A program made the position numbers and the translations under genes. DNA of 64,000 nucleotides from CAZKWG01 sp964615375 (GTDB taxonomy: Bacteria; Myxococcota_A; UBA796; CAZKWG01): NCBI GenBank assembly GCA_964615375.1, contig CAZTOW010000005.1, positions 62,001-126,000 of the forward strand. The letters are read 5' to 3'. Below the pieces are notes generated by a model that had not been told where the DNA came from, made no database searches, and saw nothing but the letters and a program-made list of their open reading frames with translations. Positions 52,544-61,366 of this stretch are shown piece after piece (the stretch's first letter is position 1; each line of letters starts with the position of its first letter).

Positions 52544-53656
52544 GTGGCCGAGATCAGCCTCATCGCCTCCCCGTCGAGCTGGATCGAGGGCGAGGCCGTC
52601 CGTCAGCTCGAGCGCGCCGCCGAGCTCCCCGGCATGCGCCGCGCCGTCGGCATGCCCGACCTGCACCCCGGCAAGGGCCACCCCATCGGCGCCGCCTTCC
52701 TCAGCGAGGGCGTCATCTACCCGCACCTCGTGGGCGGCGACATCGGCTGCGGCATGGGGCTGTGGCGGACGGACGCGAAGGTCCGCAAGCTGAAGGTCGA
52801 GCGCCTGGCCGAGCGCGTCTCGGGGATGGAGGGGCCCTGGGACGGGGACACGGAGCGCTGGCTGGCCGAGGACGGGGTGGCCCCCAGCGGCTACGAGGAG
52901 AGCCTGGGCACCGTGGGCGGGGGCAACCACTTCGCCGAGCTCCAGAAGATCGAGGAGGTGCGGGAGGTCTCGGAGCTAGATAAACTAGCCTTGGACCCCG
53001 AGCGCGCCCTGCTGCTGGTCCACTCCGGCTCCCGCGGCTTCGGCGAGCGCGTGCTGCGCACCCACACCGACGTGCGCGGGGCCGAGGGCCTGACCATCGG
53101 CGGCCCCGAGGCCGACGCCTACCTGGCCCGCCACGACCACGCCGTGCGCTGGGGGCGGAGCAACCGCCGCCTCGTCGCCGCCCGCATGCTGGAGGCCGTG
53201 GGCGCCGAGGGCGAGCGCGTCCTGGACCTCTGCCACAACAGCGTCACGCCTCAGACTTCCGGTGGCTGCACCTGCTGGCTCCACCGCAAGGGCGCCGCCC
53301 CCGCCAACCAGGGGCCCGTGGTCATCCCCGGCTCGCGCGGGGCGATGAGCTACCTCGTGGCACCGGCGGGCGACCCGGCGGTGGGGGGCTGGTCCCTGGC
53401 CCACGGCGCCGGCCGCAAGTGGGGGCGATCCGACGCCCGGGAGCGGCTGCGGGCGCGCCTGAGCGTGGAGCAGCTCCAGCGGAGCCCGCTGGGGAACCCC
53501 GTGATCTGCGAGGACAAGGACCTGCTCTACGAGGAGGCGCCGCAGGCGTACAAGGACGTGGATCGGGTGGTGCAGGACCTGGTGGACGCGGGGCTGGCGC
53601 GGGTGATCGCGGTGCTGCGGCCGATGCTGACGTACAAGGTGCGGCGGCGGGGGTGA
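52544..53656 (+). CDS. RtcB-family RNA ligase homologue
   Basis: A 370-aa homologue of RtcB, the GTP-dependent RNA ligase joining 3'-phosphate and 5'-OH ends. Metal/GTP motifs: MPDLHPGKGHPIG, GGDIGCGM (D66, C69), GTVGGGNHFAEL, VHSGSRG, VIPGSRG and HGAGRKWGR with the predicted guanylylated His287. It resembles the shorter release-factor-H-coupled branch (TIGR03073), usually next to prfH. No prfH gene is in the neighbourhood. Probably repairs damaged RNA, perhaps rRNA or tRNA. The divergent start is a GTG 69 bases from the metallophosphoesterase. Confidence 0.9.
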   Translation: MAEISLIASPSSWIEGEAVRQLERAAELPGMRRAVGMPDLHPGKGHPIGAAFLSEGVIYPHLVGGDIGCGMGLWRTDAKVRKLKVERLAERVSGMEGPWDGDTERWLAEDGVAPSGYEESLGTVGGGNHFAELQKIEEVREVSELDKLALDPERALLLVHSGSRGFGERVLRTHTDVRGAEGLTIGGPEADAYLARHDHAVRWGRSNRRLVAARMLEAVGAEGERVLDLCHNSVTPQTSGGCTCWLHRKGAAPANQGPVVIPGSRGAMSYLVAPAGDPAVGGWSLAHGAGRKWGRSDARERLRARLSVEQLQRSPLGNPVICEDKDLLYEEAPQAYKDVDRVVQDLVDAGLARVIAVLRPMLTYKVRRRG

Positions 53657-53687
53657 GGCCGGTCCGGCTGCCGCCCTCGATGTCGAC

Positions 53688-53716
53688 TTGACATTCGGAC
53701 ACCATTCGGACATAAG
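53688..53716 (+). promoter_or_regulatory. σ70-type promoter with tandem operator-like repeats
   Basis: TTGACA (53688-53693), 17-base spacer, CATAAG (53711-53716). The direct repeat CATTCGGACA occurs at 53692 and 53703, 11 bases apart (one helical turn), across the spacer and the -10. This strongly suggests a repressor or activator site ahead of the TIR-NACHT-WD40 gene. CGGACAT also occurs in the palindrome at 3172-3190. Confidence 0.65.
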
Positions 53717-53735
53717 AGACCCACGAGGTCTCGCC

Positions 53736-56700
53736 ATGCCCTTGATGCCCCCCGATGTCCGCCGCTCGCTGGAGCGCCTCCGCCCCCACCTCTCGCAGAC
53801 CGAGCACGGGCGGGTCGGCACCGTCGTCGCCGCGCTCGATCCCGCCTCCGGCCGCGCGCCGATGGCGGCGGCGCTGGAGGCGACCTTCCCCGGCGTGGAT
53901 CGCGAGGCCCAGAACAAGGCGCTCACCCGCCTCCGCGACCGGATCGCCGAGGCCGCGACGGAGGCGGGCCTCCGCTTCGCCCTCGTCTCCACCAGCGCCA
54001 AGGCCGGCGGGGCCGCCGCGCGCGAGGTCTGGTTCGAGGGCGACGCGCTCCTGAACGTGGACCACAGCACGCCGGAGCTGGACCGGGCGGGCGAGCGGCT
54101 GGTCGCCGACACCCGCGCCCTCCCCATCACCGAGCCCCGGGTGCGGCTGACCGAGCGGCGGGACGGCAAGCCGGTGGTGCGCTGGTTCTTCAGCTACGCC
54201 CACGCCGACGGCGCGTTGGCGGACCAGCTCTACAAGGAGCTCGAGCTCCGCCTGCGGACCGCGCGGGACTACGCCTTCGAGCCCTGGCGGGACACCGGGA
54301 TCCTGGTCGGTGAGGACTGGGACGCGCAGATCAAGGGCGGGCTGGCCGGGGCTCACATCGGCGTGCTGGCGGTGAGCTACCACCTGCTGGCCAGCGCCTA
54401 CATCACCCGACACGAGCTGCCCGCCTTCGTGCGCGGCGACGGCGCCGGGGTGGAGGGCCGGCGGGTGGTGCCGGTGGCGCTGGAGCAGCTCGACTTCAAG
54501 ACCACCGACCTCAAGGGCCTGGGTGAGCGCCAGATCTGGCGCGACGGGGAGAACAAGACCTTCGCCCAGCGCACCGGACACCGTCGAAAGGAGTGGGTCA
54601 GCGCCCTCGTGGACCAGATCGTCGCGCTGCTCAAGAAGTACGCCGACGGCCCCGACACGCCTCCCCCGGGCGACGGCCCCCGGCCCGGCCCCCCCGCGCC
54701 CGGCTGCCCGCCCCGGCGCCACGCCCACGCCACCCGCGACTTCGAGGCGATCGAGGCTCTCATCGAGGAGCCCTTCGCCACGCCGGCCTCGCTCTCCCGG
54801 CAGGACCTGGAGGGCGCGGCGAAGGAGGACGCCCGGGCGGTGCCCGCGCTGGGCTACCTGCTGGACTGGCTGGCCGAGCCGGCGGCCCCCCCGGTCTTCG
54901 CGCTCCTGGGCGAGTACGGCATGGGCAAGACCGTGAGCTGCCAGCGCCTCATCCGCGAGCTGGAGGCCCGCCGCGCGAACGGGGAGGTGCTGCCCGCCCC
55001 GCTTTACCTCGACCTGCGCAGCCTGACCGGCCTGCGTGAGCGCCCCACCCCCCGGCTGGCCGAGATCATCGACGAGTGCATCGCCCGCGGGTGGGAGCCG
55101 CCGATCGACGGCCCGCACCCCACCGCGCTGGAGCTGATCCGGCGGGCCCGGACGGAGCCGCTGCTGTTCGTCTTCGACGGCCTGGACGAGGCGCTGGTCC
55201 ACCTGACCGAGGTGGACGGGCAGGCGTTCACCCGCGAGATCCTCAAGCTGCGCCCGACCCCCGGATCGGCCGCCCCCACCCGCCTGCTGCTGTCCTGCCG
55301 CACGCACTACTTCCGCACCTTGCAGGACCAGAAGAGCCACTTCACCGGCAACGATCGCGGCAGCACCGAGGCCGAGCACTACCGGGCGATGGTGCTGCTG
55401 CCGCTGGGCGAGGATCAGATCCGCGGCTACTTCGCCCGCGCGCTGCCGGGGACGGACGTGGACCGCACGCTGGAGCTGGTCCGCAGCGTCCACAACCTGA
55501 GCGAGCTGGCCTGCCGGCCCTACACGCTCCGGCTGGTCACCGAGCTGCTGCCGGAGATCGAGCAGCTCCGCGCCCGGGGGAGGCCCGTGTACGGCGTGAC
55601 CCTCTACCGGGCGATGGTGAGCCGCTGGATGTCGCGCGACAACGGCAAGCACCACCTCCAGCCCGACCACAAGCTGCGCCTGATGACGCACCTCTCCGCC
55701 TGGATGTGGGCGCGGGGCCAGCGGGTGATCGCGGCGAAGGAGCTGGAGCCCTGGTTCCACGCCTGGCTGGACGGCCAGCCCGATCTGCTGCGCTACCGCG
55801 GCTTCTCCGTGGACAAGCTGGAGGAGGACCTGCGCACCGCCACCTTCCTGGTCCGCGAGGACGACGGCGAGGGCGGGGGCGGCTTCCGCTTCGCCCACAG
55901 CTCGATGGCGGAGTTCTTCCTGGCGCGGCACCTCTTCGAGAGCCTGCGGGACGGGCGTCGGGAGGGCTGGGCCATGCCCCGGGTCAGCCCGGAGACGCGC
56001 GACTTCTTCGCCCAGCACCTGCTGGAGGCGGCCGATCTCGCGCTCCTGGCCCGCCTGGGCGACTGGCGGGCGCCCTACCTCGCCATGGCCAGCGAGCAGT
56101 GGCTCGCCTACGTCGTGGACGCCGCCGCGCGCGGGTGGCCCCGGCCGACGACGGCGGGCGCGGACCTCTCGGGCGCGGATCTCCAGGGCTGGTCTCTGGC
56201 GGGGACGGCAGAGGCCCCGCTGGATCTGGCGGGCTCAGTCTGGGCCGGGGCCAACCTTCGGGAGACGCGCTGGCGGCAGGTCCGTCTGGCGCGGGCGGAC
56301 CTGTCCGGGGCGGATCTTCGGCGGGCGGAGCTGGTGGACGTGGACGCGCGGGGGGCGCGCCTGGTCGGGGCCGCGGCGGATGGGGCCACCTTCCGGCGGG
56401 CGGAGCTGGAGGGGGCGGACTGGAGCGAGGCCAGGACACACGGGGCCTGGTTTGCGCTGTCGGGGTCCGTTGCCCGCTCTCAGCCGTCTGCATCGTACAC
56501 CCTGGCTGAGGGCCGCGGCCACACGAATGGGGTCACCGCCTGCGCCTTCGCTCCCGATGGCACTACCGCACTTTCTGCCAGCGACGACAACACTCTCCGG
56601 CTCTGGGACACTCGCACTGGGCGAACCCTCACCACCTGGACCGGGCACACACAAAGGGTCACCGCCTGCGCATTCGCTCCCGACGGCGCGACCGCGCTCT

Positions 56701-58439
56701 CTGCGAGCTGGGATCACACCCTCCGGCTCTGGGACACCCGCACTGGACGTACCCTCGCCATCTGGACTGGACACAAACATAAGGTCACCGCCTGCGCATT
56801 CGCTCCCGACGGCGCGACCGCGCTCTCTGCGAGCTGGNNNNNNNNNNNNNNNNNNNNNNNNNNNNNNNNNNNNNNNNNNNNNNNNNNNNNNNNNNNNNNN
56901 NNNNNNNNNNNNNNNNNNNNNNNNNNNNNNNNNNNNNACACCCTCCGGCTCTGGGACACCCGCACTGGACGTACCCTCGCCATCTGGACTGGGCACACTA
57001 ACTGGGTCACCACCTGCGCCTTCGCCCCTGATGGCGCCACTGCGCTTTCCGCAAGCTTGGACAACACCTTCCGCCTCTGGGACACCCGCACTGGACGTAC
57101 CCTCGCCACCTGGACCGGGCACACCAGCACCGTCACAGCCTGCACCTTCGCCCCGGACGGCGCTACCGCCCTTTCCGCCAGCGACGACACCACCCTTCGT
57201 CTTTGGGATACCCGCACTGGACATACCCTCGCCACCTGGAAAGGGCACGCTAGATCTGTCGACGCATGCGCCTTCGCCCCGGACGGCGCGACTGCACTCT
57301 CCGCGAGCTGGGACAACACTCTCCGTCTTTGGGATACCCGCACTGGACGTACCCTCGCCACCTGGGCCGGGCACGCCAACACCGTCACGGCCATCGCCTT
57401 CGCCCCGGACGGCGCGACTGCACTCTCCGCGAGCTGGGACAACGCTCTCCGTCTATGGGACACCCGCACTGGACGTACCCTCGCCACCTGGACCGGGCAC
57501 ACCAGCACCGTCACGGCCATCGCCTTCGCCCCGGACAGCGCGACTGTACTCTCCGCGAGCTGGGACAACACTCTCCGTCTATGGGACGCCCGCACTGGAA
57601 CTGCTCTTGCTACGTGGAATGGGCACACTAACACCGTCACTGCGTGCGTCTTTGCCCCGGACGGCGCGACTGCACTCTCTGCGAGTTGGGACAGCACCCT
57701 TCGACTCTGGGATACCCGCACTGGAGGAACCCTCTCCATCTGGACCGGGCACACGAGTGCGGTCACCGCGTGCGCCTTCGCACCAGACGGCACCACCGCG
57801 CTCTCCGCCAGCGACGACCACACCCTCCGACTCTGGGATACCCGCACTGGAGGAACCCTCTCCATCTGGACTGGGCACACGAGCACAGTCACCGCGTGCG
57901 CCTTCGCACCAGACGGCACCACCGCGCTCTCCGCAGGCTGGGACAACACCCTCCGCCTCTGGAACTCCCGGTCTGGACGTACCCTTGCCACTTGGAGCGG
58001 GCACACCAGCCCCGTCATCGGCTGTGCCTTTGCTCCCGACGGAGATGTCGCACTCTCCGCAGGCTGGGACAACACCCTCCGCTTCTGGGACATCCGGTCT
58101 GGACAACCCCTCGCCACCTGGACCGAGCACACTGGCCCCGTCAACGCCAGCGCCTTCGCCCCAGACGGCGCCACTGTACTCTCCGCCAGCTCCGACAACA
58201 CCCTCCGACTCTGGGACACACGCACCGGGCGCTGCCTCCGCGTCACCCGCGTCTCCGACGGTGATCACGCCGTCTGGATCCCCGCCACCGACCGCTCCCG
58301 CGAGCAATTCATCGAGGCCAGCGACGGCGCGTGGCGCTGGCTCGCCTGGCAGGCCCGCGATGCGTCCGGCGTCGTCGTGGACGTCCTCCCGGTCGAGGCC
58401 TTCGGGCCGCTCCCCGCGCCGCTCGCCTCCTCCACCTGA
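53736..58439 (+). CDS. TIR-NACHT-pentapeptide-WD40 STAND receptor
   Basis: About 1567 residues in the assembled frame, interrupted by 100 N. The ATG at 53736 follows a GAGG site. Residues 1-100 form a small helical domain, possibly effector-associated. TIR domain about 150-300 (VRWFFSYAHADGALADQLYK, DYAFEPWRDTGILVGEDWDA). The NACHT ATPase follows: Walker A GEYGMGKT (about 392-399), Walker B LLFVFDGLDEA (about 476-486), and LLSCRTHYF. Winged-helix region about 600-790. Pentapeptide repeats about 805-915 (ADLSGADL). WD40 array about 927-1501 of 42-residue units. Such STAND proteins sense a ligand and signal death or NAD loss in anti-phage defence. The target is unknown. Confidence 0.93.
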   Translation: MPLMPPDVRRSLERLRPHLSQTEHGRVGTVVAALDPASGRAPMAAALEATFPGVDREAQNKALTRLRDRIAEAATEAGLRFALVSTSAKAGGAAAREVWFEGDALLNVDHSTPELDRAGERLVADTRALPITEPRVRLTERRDGKPVVRWFFSYAHADGALADQLYKELELRLRTARDYAFEPWRDTGILVGEDWDAQIKGGLAGAHIGVLAVSYHLLASAYITRHELPAFVRGDGAGVEGRRVVPVALEQLDFKTTDLKGLGERQIWRDGENKTFAQRTGHRRKEWVSALVDQIVALLKKYADGPDTPPPGDGPRPGPPAPGCPPRRHAHATRDFEAIEALIEEPFATPASLSRQDLEGAAKEDARAVPALGYLLDWLAEPAAPPVFALLGEYGMGKTVSCQRLIRELEARRANGEVLPAPLYLDLRSLTGLRERPTPRLAEIIDECIARGWEPPIDGPHPTALELIRRARTEPLLFVFDGLDEALVHLTEVDGQAFTREILKLRPTPGSAAPTRLLLSCRTHYFRTLQDQKSHFTGNDRGSTEAEHYRAMVLLPLGEDQIRGYFARALPGTDVDRTLELVRSVHNLSELACRPYTLRLVTELLPEIEQLRARGRPVYGVTLYRAMVSRWMSRDNGKHHLQPDHKLRLMTHLSAWMWARGQRVIAAKELEPWFHAWLDGQPDLLRYRGFSVDKLEEDLRTATFLVREDDGEGGGGFRFAHSSMAEFFLARHLFESLRDGRREGWAMPRVSPETRDFFAQHLLEAADLALLARLGDWRAPYLAMASEQWLAYVVDAAARGWPRPTTAGADLSGADLQGWSLAGTAEAPLDLAGSVWAGANLRETRWRQVRLARADLSGADLRRAELVDVDARGARLVGAAADGATFRRAELEGADWSEARTHGAWFALSGSVARSQPSASYTLAEGRGHTNGVTACAFAPDGTTALSASDDNTLRLWDTRTGRTLTTWTGHTQRVTACAFAPDGATALSASWDHTLRLWDTRTGRTLAIWTGHKHKVTACAFAPDGATALSASWXXXXXXXXXXXXXXXXXXXXXXXXXXXXXXXXXXTLRLWDTRTGRTLAIWTGHTNWVTTCAFAPDGATALSASLDNTFRLWDTRTGRTLATWTGHTSTVTACTFAPDGATALSASDDTTLRLWDTRTGHTLATWKGHARSVDACAFAPDGATALSASWDNTLRLWDTRTGRTLATWAGHANTVTAIAFAPDGATALSASWDNALRLWDTRTGRTLATWTGHTSTVTAIAFAPDSATVLSASWDNTLRLWDARTGTALATWNGHTNTVTACVFAPDGATALSASWDSTLRLWDTRTGGTLSIWTGHTSAVTACAFAPDGTTALSASDDHTLRLWDTRTGGTLSIWTGHTSTVTACAFAPDGTTALSAGWDNTLRLWNSRSGRTLATWSGHTSPVIGCAFAPDGDVALSAGWDNTLRFWDIRSGQPLATWTEHTGPVNASAFAPDGATVLSASSDNTLRLWDTRTGRCLRVTRVSDGDHAVWIPATDRSREQFIEASDGAWRWLAWQARDASGVVVDVLPVEAFGPLPAPLASST
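56509..58237 (+). repeat. near-identical 126-bp WD40 repeats
   Basis: Twelve complete and one split 42-residue WD40 unit are visible. Most differ only at a few residues: the two after GHT, the residue before Asp in SAS?D, and the one after Asp. The DNA is also highly conserved between units, as in high-internal-conservation WD40 proteins shaped by recombination. Confidence 0.9.
56838..56937. other. assembly gap, 100 N
   Basis: Exactly 100 unknown bases inside the WD40 array, a standard scaffold filler. The flanks TALSASW and TLRLWDTR belong to the same blade position, so the true missing length is probably 4 plus a multiple of 126 bases. A missing 126-bp unit would make 14 blades. Confidence 0.98.
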
Positions 58440-58450
58440 CGCCCCCGCCC

Positions 58451-59632
58451 TCACTCCATCTGCGACGCCACGATCGGGTCCTCCGCCCCCGTCCGCCACT
58501 CCAGCTCCGGCCACCACCGCTCCACCGCCGGCCGCTCCATCGGCTCCACCGGCTCCCCCGGCCGCGGGGCGATCAGCGTGGCCCCCACCCGATCCCCCTC
58601 GGCCAGCGCGCGCTCCACGGGCTCGGTCCAGGCGTGGTAGGCCAGCGCAAACAGCCCCCAGTGGACGGGCAACATCACGCGACCGCCCACCATCTGGTGC
58701 GCCTGGACCGCCTGCTCGGGCCCCAGGTGCCAGTCGGGCCAGGCCTGGTGGTACTGGCCGACCTCGATCATGGTCAGATCGAAGGGACCCAACCTGGACC
58801 CGATCTCGCGCATCGCCGGGAACAGACCCGTGTCTCCCGAATACCAGACGCGATGGTTCGCCCCGACCAGGGCGTAGCCGGCCCAGAGCTTCGCGTCGTT
58901 GTCCAGCAGCACGCGCCCGGAGGCATGCCGGGCGGGGGTCGCCACGATCTCCAGGCCATCGCCGATGGGGGTCCGCTCCCACCAGTCCAGCTCGACGATC
59001 TTCGCCTCGGGCACGCCCCAGGAGGCGAGGTGGGCGCCGACGCCCAGGGGGACGACGAAGGTGGTGTCCCATTCGCGCATGGATCGAATCGTTCGATGGT
59101 CGAGATGATCATAATGATCGTGAGAGATGACCACCGCGTCGGGCACGGGCAGCTCGGCCAGCGCGATGAGGGGAGCGAACCAGCGGACGGGGCCCGCCCA
59201 GTCCACGGGGCCGACGCGGGCGCTCCAGACGGGGTCGGTCAGCACGCGGTGGCCGTCGATCTCGACGAGCGTGGTGGAGTGCCCGAGCCAGGTGACGCGC
59301 AGGCCGCTGGGGGGCGCGAGGTCGAGGGCGGCGCGCCTCAGGGGCAGGACCGCGGGGGAGCCGCTGGGGCTGACGTCGGGGCTCATGTCCGAGGCGCCGG
59401 TCAGCGAGCCCCAGAGATCGTTGATCAGGGGCTGGGGGTTGACGAAGTGGCCGTCCTCCCACTGGGGCGAGGCCTCCATGCGCGCCCGCCGGGCCCCGGT
59501 CGCCCGCGCGCCGAAGCCCTCCCATCCGTCCGCCAGGACGAAGGCCAGGAGCATCAGCAGGATCAGGCCCGTGCCCTTCGCGCCCCGGACGATCAGGCTC
59601 CGGCGCGCGCCGGTGGGGTGTTCCTCGCTCAT
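58451..59632 (-). CDS. MBL-fold hydrolase (UlaG/NAPE-PLD-like)
   Basis: A 393-aa membrane-anchored metallo-hydrolase. The ATG at 59632 is preferred (good GGAGG spacing); an ATG at 59653 overlapping the previous stop is possible. N-terminal membrane helix about 20-38. The fold: LRVTWLGHSTTLVEIDGHRVLTDPVW, VVISHDHYDHLD (the HxHxDH metal motif), GVGAHLASWGVPEAKIVELDWWE, ATPARHASGR, VWYSGDTGLFP, MLPVHWGLFALAYHAW. These match the family of N-acyl-phosphatidylethanolamine phospholipase D-like and UlaG-like enzymes. The substrate is unknown; phospholipid or lactone are candidates. Confidence 0.88.
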   Translation of the reverse strand: MSEEHPTGARRSLIVRGAKGTGLILLMLLAFVLADGWEGFGARATGARRARMEASPQWEDGHFVNPQPLINDLWGSLTGASDMSPDVSPSGSPAVLPLRRAALDLAPPSGLRVTWLGHSTTLVEIDGHRVLTDPVWSARVGPVDWAGPVRWFAPLIALAELPVPDAVVISHDHYDHLDHRTIRSMREWDTTFVVPLGVGAHLASWGVPEAKIVELDWWERTPIGDGLEIVATPARHASGRVLLDNDAKLWAGYALVGANHRVWYSGDTGLFPAMREIGSRLGPFDLTMIEVGQYHQAWPDWHLGPEQAVQAHQMVGGRVMLPVHWGLFALAYHAWTEPVERALAEGDRVGATLIAPRPGEPVEPMERPAVERWWPELEWRTGAEDPIVASQME

Positions 59633-59649
59633 CCTCGCCCGACCTCCCG

Positions 59650-60285
59650 TCATACCGTCAGCGCCCGCGCCCGCTCCGCCCGCCGCCGCGAGAGCTCCAC
59701 GCCCACCGCGTCGAGCCCGTGACGGTTCGCCACCGCGAGCATGGTGCCCACGCCGCAGAAGGGGTCTACCACGACCCGGCAGGACGTGTGCTTGAGCAGC
59801 CAGCGGGCCACGAAGTCGCAGACGTCCACGCCCATGGCCCGGGGCCAGGGCATGGCGCCGGTCCCGGGGAGCACGTCGGGGCTGGACTGGCCGGGCGTGA
59901 GCCGAAGCCCGGCGCTGAACGCCAGCAGGTGGGCGTAGGCGGGGCGGCCGAAGGTGGTGGCGCCTGGGGCCGCGCGCAGCACGAGCTTGTGCCACAGCAG
60001 CCCCACGCCCGCCGCCTCGGCGCCGCGCTGGACGAGGTGCGCCTTGTCGATCCACAGGCCCTGGTGCTTGATGTCGGTCTGGTAGAAGACGGCCACGCTC
60101 TCCGGGGCGACGGCGCGGCAGGCGGCGGCGGCGGCGTCCACGAACCAGCCCCGCCAGGCCTCCAGACGCAGGGGCGAGAGCTCGCTCAGGTCCGGGAGCG
60201 AGGTGACCAGGGCGTGGTCGGGCGGCAGCGGGCTGGCCGCCAGCCAGGCGAGGCCGTCGGTCTGGTGGACGACGCGGGAGGGCAT
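59650..60285 (-). CDS. DNA methyltransferase-fold protein
   Basis: A 211-aa protein with a Rossmann-type methyltransferase layout. The SAM-binding motif VVVDPFCGVGTMLAVANRHGLDAVGVELSRRRAERARAL lies at the C-terminus (about 169-208), as in beta-class N4/N6 DNA methylases with permuted order. The catalytic DPPY/SPPY position appears as TSLPDLSELSP near residue 28, so the catalytic Pro-Pro-aromatic motif is altered. Function is uncertain: a modified methylase, or an RNA-acting enzyme. It overlaps the MBL hydrolase gene by an ATGA arrangement if the longer start is used. No nuclease partner is adjacent. Confidence 0.7.
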   Translation of the reverse strand: MPSRVVHQTDGLAWLAASPLPPDHALVTSLPDLSELSPLRLEAWRGWFVDAAAAACRAVAPESVAVFYQTDIKHQGLWIDKAHLVQRGAEAAGVGLLWHKLVLRAAPGATTFGRPAYAHLLAFSAGLRLTPGQSSPDVLPGTGAMPWPRAMGVDVCDFVARWLLKHTSCRVVVDPFCGVGTMLAVANRHGLDAVGVELSRRRAERARALTV

Positions 60286-60316
60286 GCGCCTCTCCTATCG
60301 CCGATGTGCCGCCCCT

Positions 60317-61255
60317 TCAGCCGTCCACCGGCACGCACATCACCACGCGCTGCACGACCCGGTCGGCGGGCTCCTCCCCCGCCTCGAGCTCGGGCCGCTC
60401 CAGGGTCACGCAGGAGCGCGCGGACTCGGGCTCCGCCTCCATGGCCAGCGCGAAGAAATGGTCGATGTACGCGCGCTGGAGCTCCGGGCGTCGCCCCTCG
60501 GGCAGCCACAGCGCCGTGGCGCTGATCGTCGTGTGGGGATCGCGGGCCAGGGCCGACTCCTGTGCCAGATCCCAGGCGGAGGCGAAGATGGCCCGGGGGA
60601 TGGGCTCGGGCGCGTGGCGGCGCTCCGCCACGTCGGCCGTCGGCCACTTCCGTCCCTCTCTCTCGACGACCAGCCCCATCTCGGAGAGGTCCTGCAACGA
60701 AGCCTTGACCGCGGTGGCGCTGATCCGCCGGCGGAGGCAGGCGGCGAGGGCGGCGGCGGTGAGGGGCGCCGCGGGGCAGCAGAGCAGGGCATAGAGCGCG
60801 CTCGTCACCCAGATCCGCGCGTAGGCGCCCTGCTGCATGGCCTCGATGTGCTTCACTCGCGCGGCGCGCACCTCAGCCGGGATGCGCCCCCTCCGGCCCG
60901 GCTGCAGGAGCCGCGCCTGGAGCTCGTCCAGCTCCTGGGTCAGGGGCGCGCGCGCCCCGGGAGAGCCCGCCTCCTCCAGGAGGACCAGCAGCACGAAGTA
61001 GCGGTGCCGCTCGCCCTCGAGCCCCAGGGCCACCGCCAGGTCCGCCGCCAGGGCGGGCTCCAGGTCCCGCCGGCCGGCGATGACGTTGGAGAGGTGGCCC
61101 GTGCTGATCCCGATGGCCGCGGCCAGCGAGCGGTGCCCCGGGAGCTTGTGGTGCGCGCGCAGGAAGTCCGCGCGATCCCGGAGCCACTCCCGATAGTCGC
61201 GGTAGCGCACCACGTCGGGCGGCAGGGTCGGCAGCTCAGGGGGACGTCGAGGCAC
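60317..61255 (-). CDS. TIGR02147-family regulator
   Basis: A 312-aa protein of the TIGR02147 (DUF4423) family, frequent in Myxococcota and Fibrobacterota. It has the opening VVRYRDYREWLRDRADFLRAHH, the HTH segment GHRSLAAAIGISTGHLSNVIAGRRDLEPALAADLAVALGL, and EGERHRYFVLLVLLEEA. The middle is helical, then the winged-helix AACLRRRISATAVKASLQDLSEMGLVVEREGRKW. The C-terminus (about 230-312) is a beta-rich partner domain. It is thought to be a transcription regulator. The gene and its neighbour at 61936 may be paralogues. GTG start at 61255. Confidence 0.85.
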   Translation of the reverse strand: MPRRPPELPTLPPDVVRYRDYREWLRDRADFLRAHHKLPGHRSLAAAIGISTGHLSNVIAGRRDLEPALAADLAVALGLEGERHRYFVLLVLLEEAGSPGARAPLTQELDELQARLLQPGRRGRIPAEVRAARVKHIEAMQQGAYARIWVTSALYALLCCPAAPLTAAALAACLRRRISATAVKASLQDLSEMGLVVEREGRKWPTADVAERRHAPEPIPRAIFASAWDLAQESALARDPHTTISATALWLPEGRRPELQRAYIDHFFALAMEAEPESARSCVTLERPELEAGEEPADRVVQRVVMCVPVDG

Positions 61256-61366
61256 TCCCCGATGCTCTCAACCCCTGCTGGAGCTTGCGAGCCCCCCGCG
61301 GTGTCCACCGAAAACTTCGACAGAGAGAGCGCCGGTCCCAGGCTCGGAATCCGCCCGATAATCGCC

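Noticed and set aside
53322..56018. 898-aa frame opposite the TIR-NACHT gene
   Set aside because: No recognisable domains; the plus-strand frame has intact TIR and Walker motifs.
56380..59130. 916-aa frame over the WD40 region
   Set aside because: Out-of-frame reading of repeats, crosses the N gap and the next gene's opposite strand.
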